Below are positions 5,609 to 7,375 of a DNA stretch of 7,375 nt, in pieces. Under the pieces are notes generated by a model. The model searched no databases and was not told where the DNA came from. It worked only from the letters and a program-made list of their open reading frames with translations. Each line of letters begins with the position of its first letter. Within the stretch, counting starts at the first letter, position 1. Source of the stretch: Microbacterium sp. GTDB lineage: Bacteria; Actinomycetota; Actinomycetes; Actinomycetales; Microbacteriaceae. The position numbers and the translations under genes were made by a program. The stretch spans positions 989 through 8,363 of the forward strand of contig DMUE01000246.1 in the NCBI GenBank assembly GCA_003476465.1, in the 5' to 3' direction.

Positions 5609-6631
5609 ATGAGTTTCTTCGGCGTCGGCACGAATACGCCGCCGGAAAGCGGCTCCGTGCCCGCCCCGCACCCCTCGGCGCCCATCCCCGTGCTCGGGCC
5701 GGGCGTCGGTCACGACGTGCGCGTCCCCCTCGGGGACACGGGGCTGATCGTCTTCCCCCTGATTCTCGGCGGCGCCGAGTTCGGCTGGAACATCGACCTC
5801 GCCACCAGCCACCGCATCGTCGACCGCTACGTCGAACTCGGCGGCAATGTGCTGCACACCGCGGACTCGTTCGCGGCTGGCCGCAGCGAGCACATCATCG
5901 GCCGGTGGTTGGCGTCGCGGCGGGCACGCGATGCGATCGTCGTGTCCGTGCGCGTCGGGGGGCACCCCGACAACCCGGGCCTCGGGCCGGTGAATCTGGT
6001 GCGGGCGGTCGAGGCGTCGCTCGTTCGGCTGGGCACGGACTACATCGACATCCTGTATCTCGACGGGGCGGACGCATCCGTGCCCCTCGAAGAGACCCTC
6101 GCAACCGCGGAGTGGCTGATAGGTTCCGGCAAGGTGCGACATCTGGCGGCTGCGTCCTTCACGCCCGAGCGGCTTGTGGAGGCGCGCATCCTCGCCTCGG
6201 CAGGCTACCCACGGATCATGGTTCTCGACGCGCATTACAACGTCGTGCACCGGTCATCGTTCGAGGGCGACCTGCGGCTGGTGGCCGGCGCCCAGGGCAT
6301 CGCGGTCACGCCGTCGCACCCTCTGGCGCACGGTTTTCTCTCGGGCCGGTACCGCAACCGCGACCGCGTCGGCCTCTCAGCGCGCGGCACGCAGGTTGCG
6401 GTATACCTCAATCGCCGCGGGCAGAAGGTGCTGAAAGCGCTGGATGGCATCGCGCTCGAACTGGCCGTTCCGGATGCCGCAGTGGCTGTCGCGTGGCTCC
6501 TCGCGCAGCGCACCGTTGTCGCTCCGATCGTGAACGCCTACGCCACAGAGCACGTCGAAGAGCTCTGCCAGGGCGTCGGCGTCCAGCTCAGCCGCTCTCA
6601 TCTGGCCGAGTTGGCCCGAGCAGCGCAGTAG
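5609..6631 (+). CDS. Aldo/keto reductase-fold protein lacking the catalytic tetrad
   Basis: A 340-residue protein with an AKR (TIM-barrel) layout: GGAEFG near the N-terminus, GGNVLHTADSFAAGRSEHIIG (79-99), SLVRLGTDYIDILYLDGAD, a GIAVTPSHPLAHGFLSGRYR segment, and VVAPIVNAYATEHVEEL at the usual cofactor-binding end. Active AKRs use Asp, Tyr, Lys and His. The aligned positions here are H83, F88, R115 and D152, so all four appear replaced. The reading frame is intact, so this looks like a pseudoenzyme or a protein with changed chemistry rather than a decayed gene. The first 35 residues are Pro-rich and probably disordered. The ATG at 5609 is chosen because GAGGGG lies seven bases upstream; an in-frame GTG at 5582 lacks such a site. 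It follows the pnp terminator, so it has its own promoter, which I could not place with confidence. Confidence 0.88.
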   Translation: MSFFGVGTNTPPESGSVPAPHPSAPIPVLGPGVGHDVRVPLGDTGLIVFPLILGGAEFGWNIDLATSHRIVDRYVELGGNVLHTADSFAAGRSEHIIGRWLASRRARDAIVVSVRVGGHPDNPGLGPVNLVRAVEASLVRLGTDYIDILYLDGADASVPLEETLATAEWLIGSGKVRHLAAASFTPERLVEARILASAGYPRIMVLDAHYNVVHRSSFEGDLRLVAGAQGIAVTPSHPLAHGFLSGRYRNRDRVGLSARGTQVAVYLNRRGQKVLKALDGIALELAVPDAAVAVAWLLAQRTVVAPIVNAYATEHVEELCQGVGVQLSRSHLAELARAAQ

Positions 6632-6661
6632 CGCGCAACCCATCCACGCCGAGACCATTTC

Positions 6662-6689
6662 GTGACGATGGCGAAGGGTGACGTAGGGT
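6662..6689 (+). promoter_or_regulatory. Probable promoter of the histidine phosphatase gene
   Basis: GTGACG (6662-6667), which shares TGAC with the -35 consensus, is 16 bases from TAGGGT (6684-6689), a TAnnnT -10 box. Transcription would start near 6695, giving a leader of about 40 nt before the GTG at 6735. It lies in the 103-base gap after the AKR gene. Confidence 0.45.
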
Positions 6690-6709
6690 GGTTGAGGCGC
6701 GGCAACGGG

Positions 6710-6731
6710 GCCCGCCACGACGAAAGCGGGC
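6710..6731 (+). promoter_or_regulatory. Hairpin in the ribosome-binding position of the phosphatase gene
   Basis: GCCCGC (6710-6715) pairs perfectly with GCGGGC (6726-6731) around a ten-base loop (CACGACGAAA). It ends three bases before the GTG start. There is no standard Shine-Dalgarno elsewhere; the only G-rich candidate is in or beside the 3' arm of the stem. Confidence 0.45.
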
Positions 6732-6734
6732 GGG

Positions 6735-7337
6735 GTGACACACTTCATCTACCTCGTTCGCCACGGTGAGCATCAGGACGCCGAACACGGACTGGTGGAC
6801 GGTCCGTTGTCTCCGCGAGGTCAGCGTCAGGCGGCGCTGATCGCCGACAGGCTCTCGGGCATGCCGCTCAGTGCGGTCTGGCATTCGCCGCTCCTGCGGG
6901 CCACCGAGACAGCGCGAATGGTCGCCGAGCGGATGCCGGCGATCGCGCCGCAACCTTCGTCCCTGCTCTTCGACTGCGTGCCCTCGGGTATGTCGCCGGA
7001 GACCCCCGCCGTGTACGAGCCCTTCTTCGGTGCGGTCACCGAGGCCGAAATCGAGGCGGGGCGAGCCCAGATGGCCGATGCGGTGAGCGAGTTCCTGGTG
7101 CGCCGCACAGGGGAGGTGCACGAGCTCGTCATAACACACAACTTCGTCATCAGCTGGTTCGTCCGCGAAGTCCTCGGCGCTCCCGAGTGGCGCTGGATGA
7201 CCCTCAATCAGGCGCACTGCGGTCTGACGGTCATCGCGCAGAAGCAGGGGCGGCCGTGGACCCTGCTGACGCACAATGATCTGGCGCACCTGCCCTTCGA
7301 GCTGCGAACCGGCCTGCCCGAGACGCACCCGGTCTAG
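6735..7337 (+). CDS. Histidine phosphatase family protein (PGAM-like)
   Basis: A 200-residue phosphatase of the phosphoglycerate mutase/acid phosphatase superfamily, which transfers phosphate through a phosphohistidine. The nucleophile motif is LVRHGE with R9, H10 and G11. R55 in SPLLRATETA completes the phosphate pocket. The second histidine is H135 in VITHNFVISW. The usual acidic proton donor region reads FDCVPSGM (D80). Length and motif spacing are normal, with no signal peptide, so it is cytoplasmic. The substrate cannot be read; relatives act on sugar phosphates, nucleotides or proteins. GTG at 6735 is the only possible start: the in-frame TGA at 6693 is followed by no other start codon, and RHG falls at residue 9. 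The gene has its own likely promoter after the AKR gene. The C-terminus (HNDLAHLPFELRTGLP) is intact. Confidence 0.94.
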   Translation: MTHFIYLVRHGEHQDAEHGLVDGPLSPRGQRQAALIADRLSGMPLSAVWHSPLLRATETARMVAERMPAIAPQPSSLLFDCVPSGMSPETPAVYEPFFGAVTEAEIEAGRAQMADAVSEFLVRRTGEVHELVITHNFVISWFVREVLGAPEWRWMTLNQAHCGLTVIAQKQGRPWTLLTHNDLAHLPFELRTGLPETHPV

Positions 7338-7359
7338 GCGTGAACGACTCCGCGCATGT

Positions 7360-7375
7360 GCGGGGCTGCGGGGCT
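7360..7375. repeat. Two tandem GCGGGGCT units at the window edge
   Basis: The last 16 bases are exactly two copies of GCGGGGCT. The first overlaps the 3' arm of a small hairpin (7348-7354 with 7359-7365, two G-U pairs) that may be the beginning of a terminator for the phosphatase gene. The window ends here, so whether more copies or a terminator follow cannot be seen. Confidence 0.4.

Noticed and set aside
5504..6250. A 248-codon minus-strand frame across the AKR gene
   Set aside because: It has Arg/Asp/Val-rich composition without domain motifs, and the opposite strand carries a clear AKR-fold protein with a good start.
1..7375. Mobile elements, CRISPR arrays or phage genes
   Set aside because: No transposase or integrase motifs, no terminal inverted repeats with target duplications, and no regularly spaced repeats were seen.

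Overview
The window is high-GC, gene-dense DNA. The polynucleotide phosphorylase resembles actinobacterial versions closely, there is a DUF5302-like small protein, -10 boxes read TAGGCT, starts include GTG and TTG, and one promoter looks leaderless. Together these point to an actinobacterium, most likely Microbacteriaceae (a Microbacterium-like genome). The genus is inferred from remembered family features, not from a search.

Layout. (1) 1-2024, plus strand: the last codons of an upstream gene overlap by GTGA a 665-residue protein that joins a GT-B glycosyltransferase to an SGNH/GDSL hydrolase. (2) 2061-2695, minus strand: a compact cluster of three small charged proteins. These are a DUF5302-like basic protein, a very acidic 91-residue protein, and a 52-residue protein short enough to be missed by many gene callers. 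The cluster converges on the fusion gene and diverges from pnp. (3) 2696-3110: a gene-free stretch of about 415 bases. It holds a probable leaderless promoter for the minus cluster, two adjacent perfect dyads, a -10 box for pnp, and a pnp leader of about 265 nt packed with hairpins. One of these fits the described Actino-pnp RNA motif by position and shape. (4) 3111-5378: pnp, with a TTG start set by a strong Shine-Dalgarno, followed by an 11-bp terminator hairpin. (5) 5609-6631: an aldo/keto reductase-fold protein in which all four canonical catalytic positions are substituted. (6) 6735-7337: a histidine phosphatase with its own likely promoter and a hairpin in place of a ribosome-binding site.

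How the genes relate. pnp is a core RNA-decay gene, and its structured leader suggests post-transcriptional autoregulation, as known for pnp in other bacteria. The remaining genes are accessory or housekeeping genes with no evident shared pathway. I see no mobile element, CRISPR array, tRNA or rRNA. The best candidates for under-described biology are the glycosyltransferase-SGNH fusion with its cysteine cluster, the apparent AKR pseudoenzyme, and the multi-hairpin pnp leader with the start codon in a hairpin loop.
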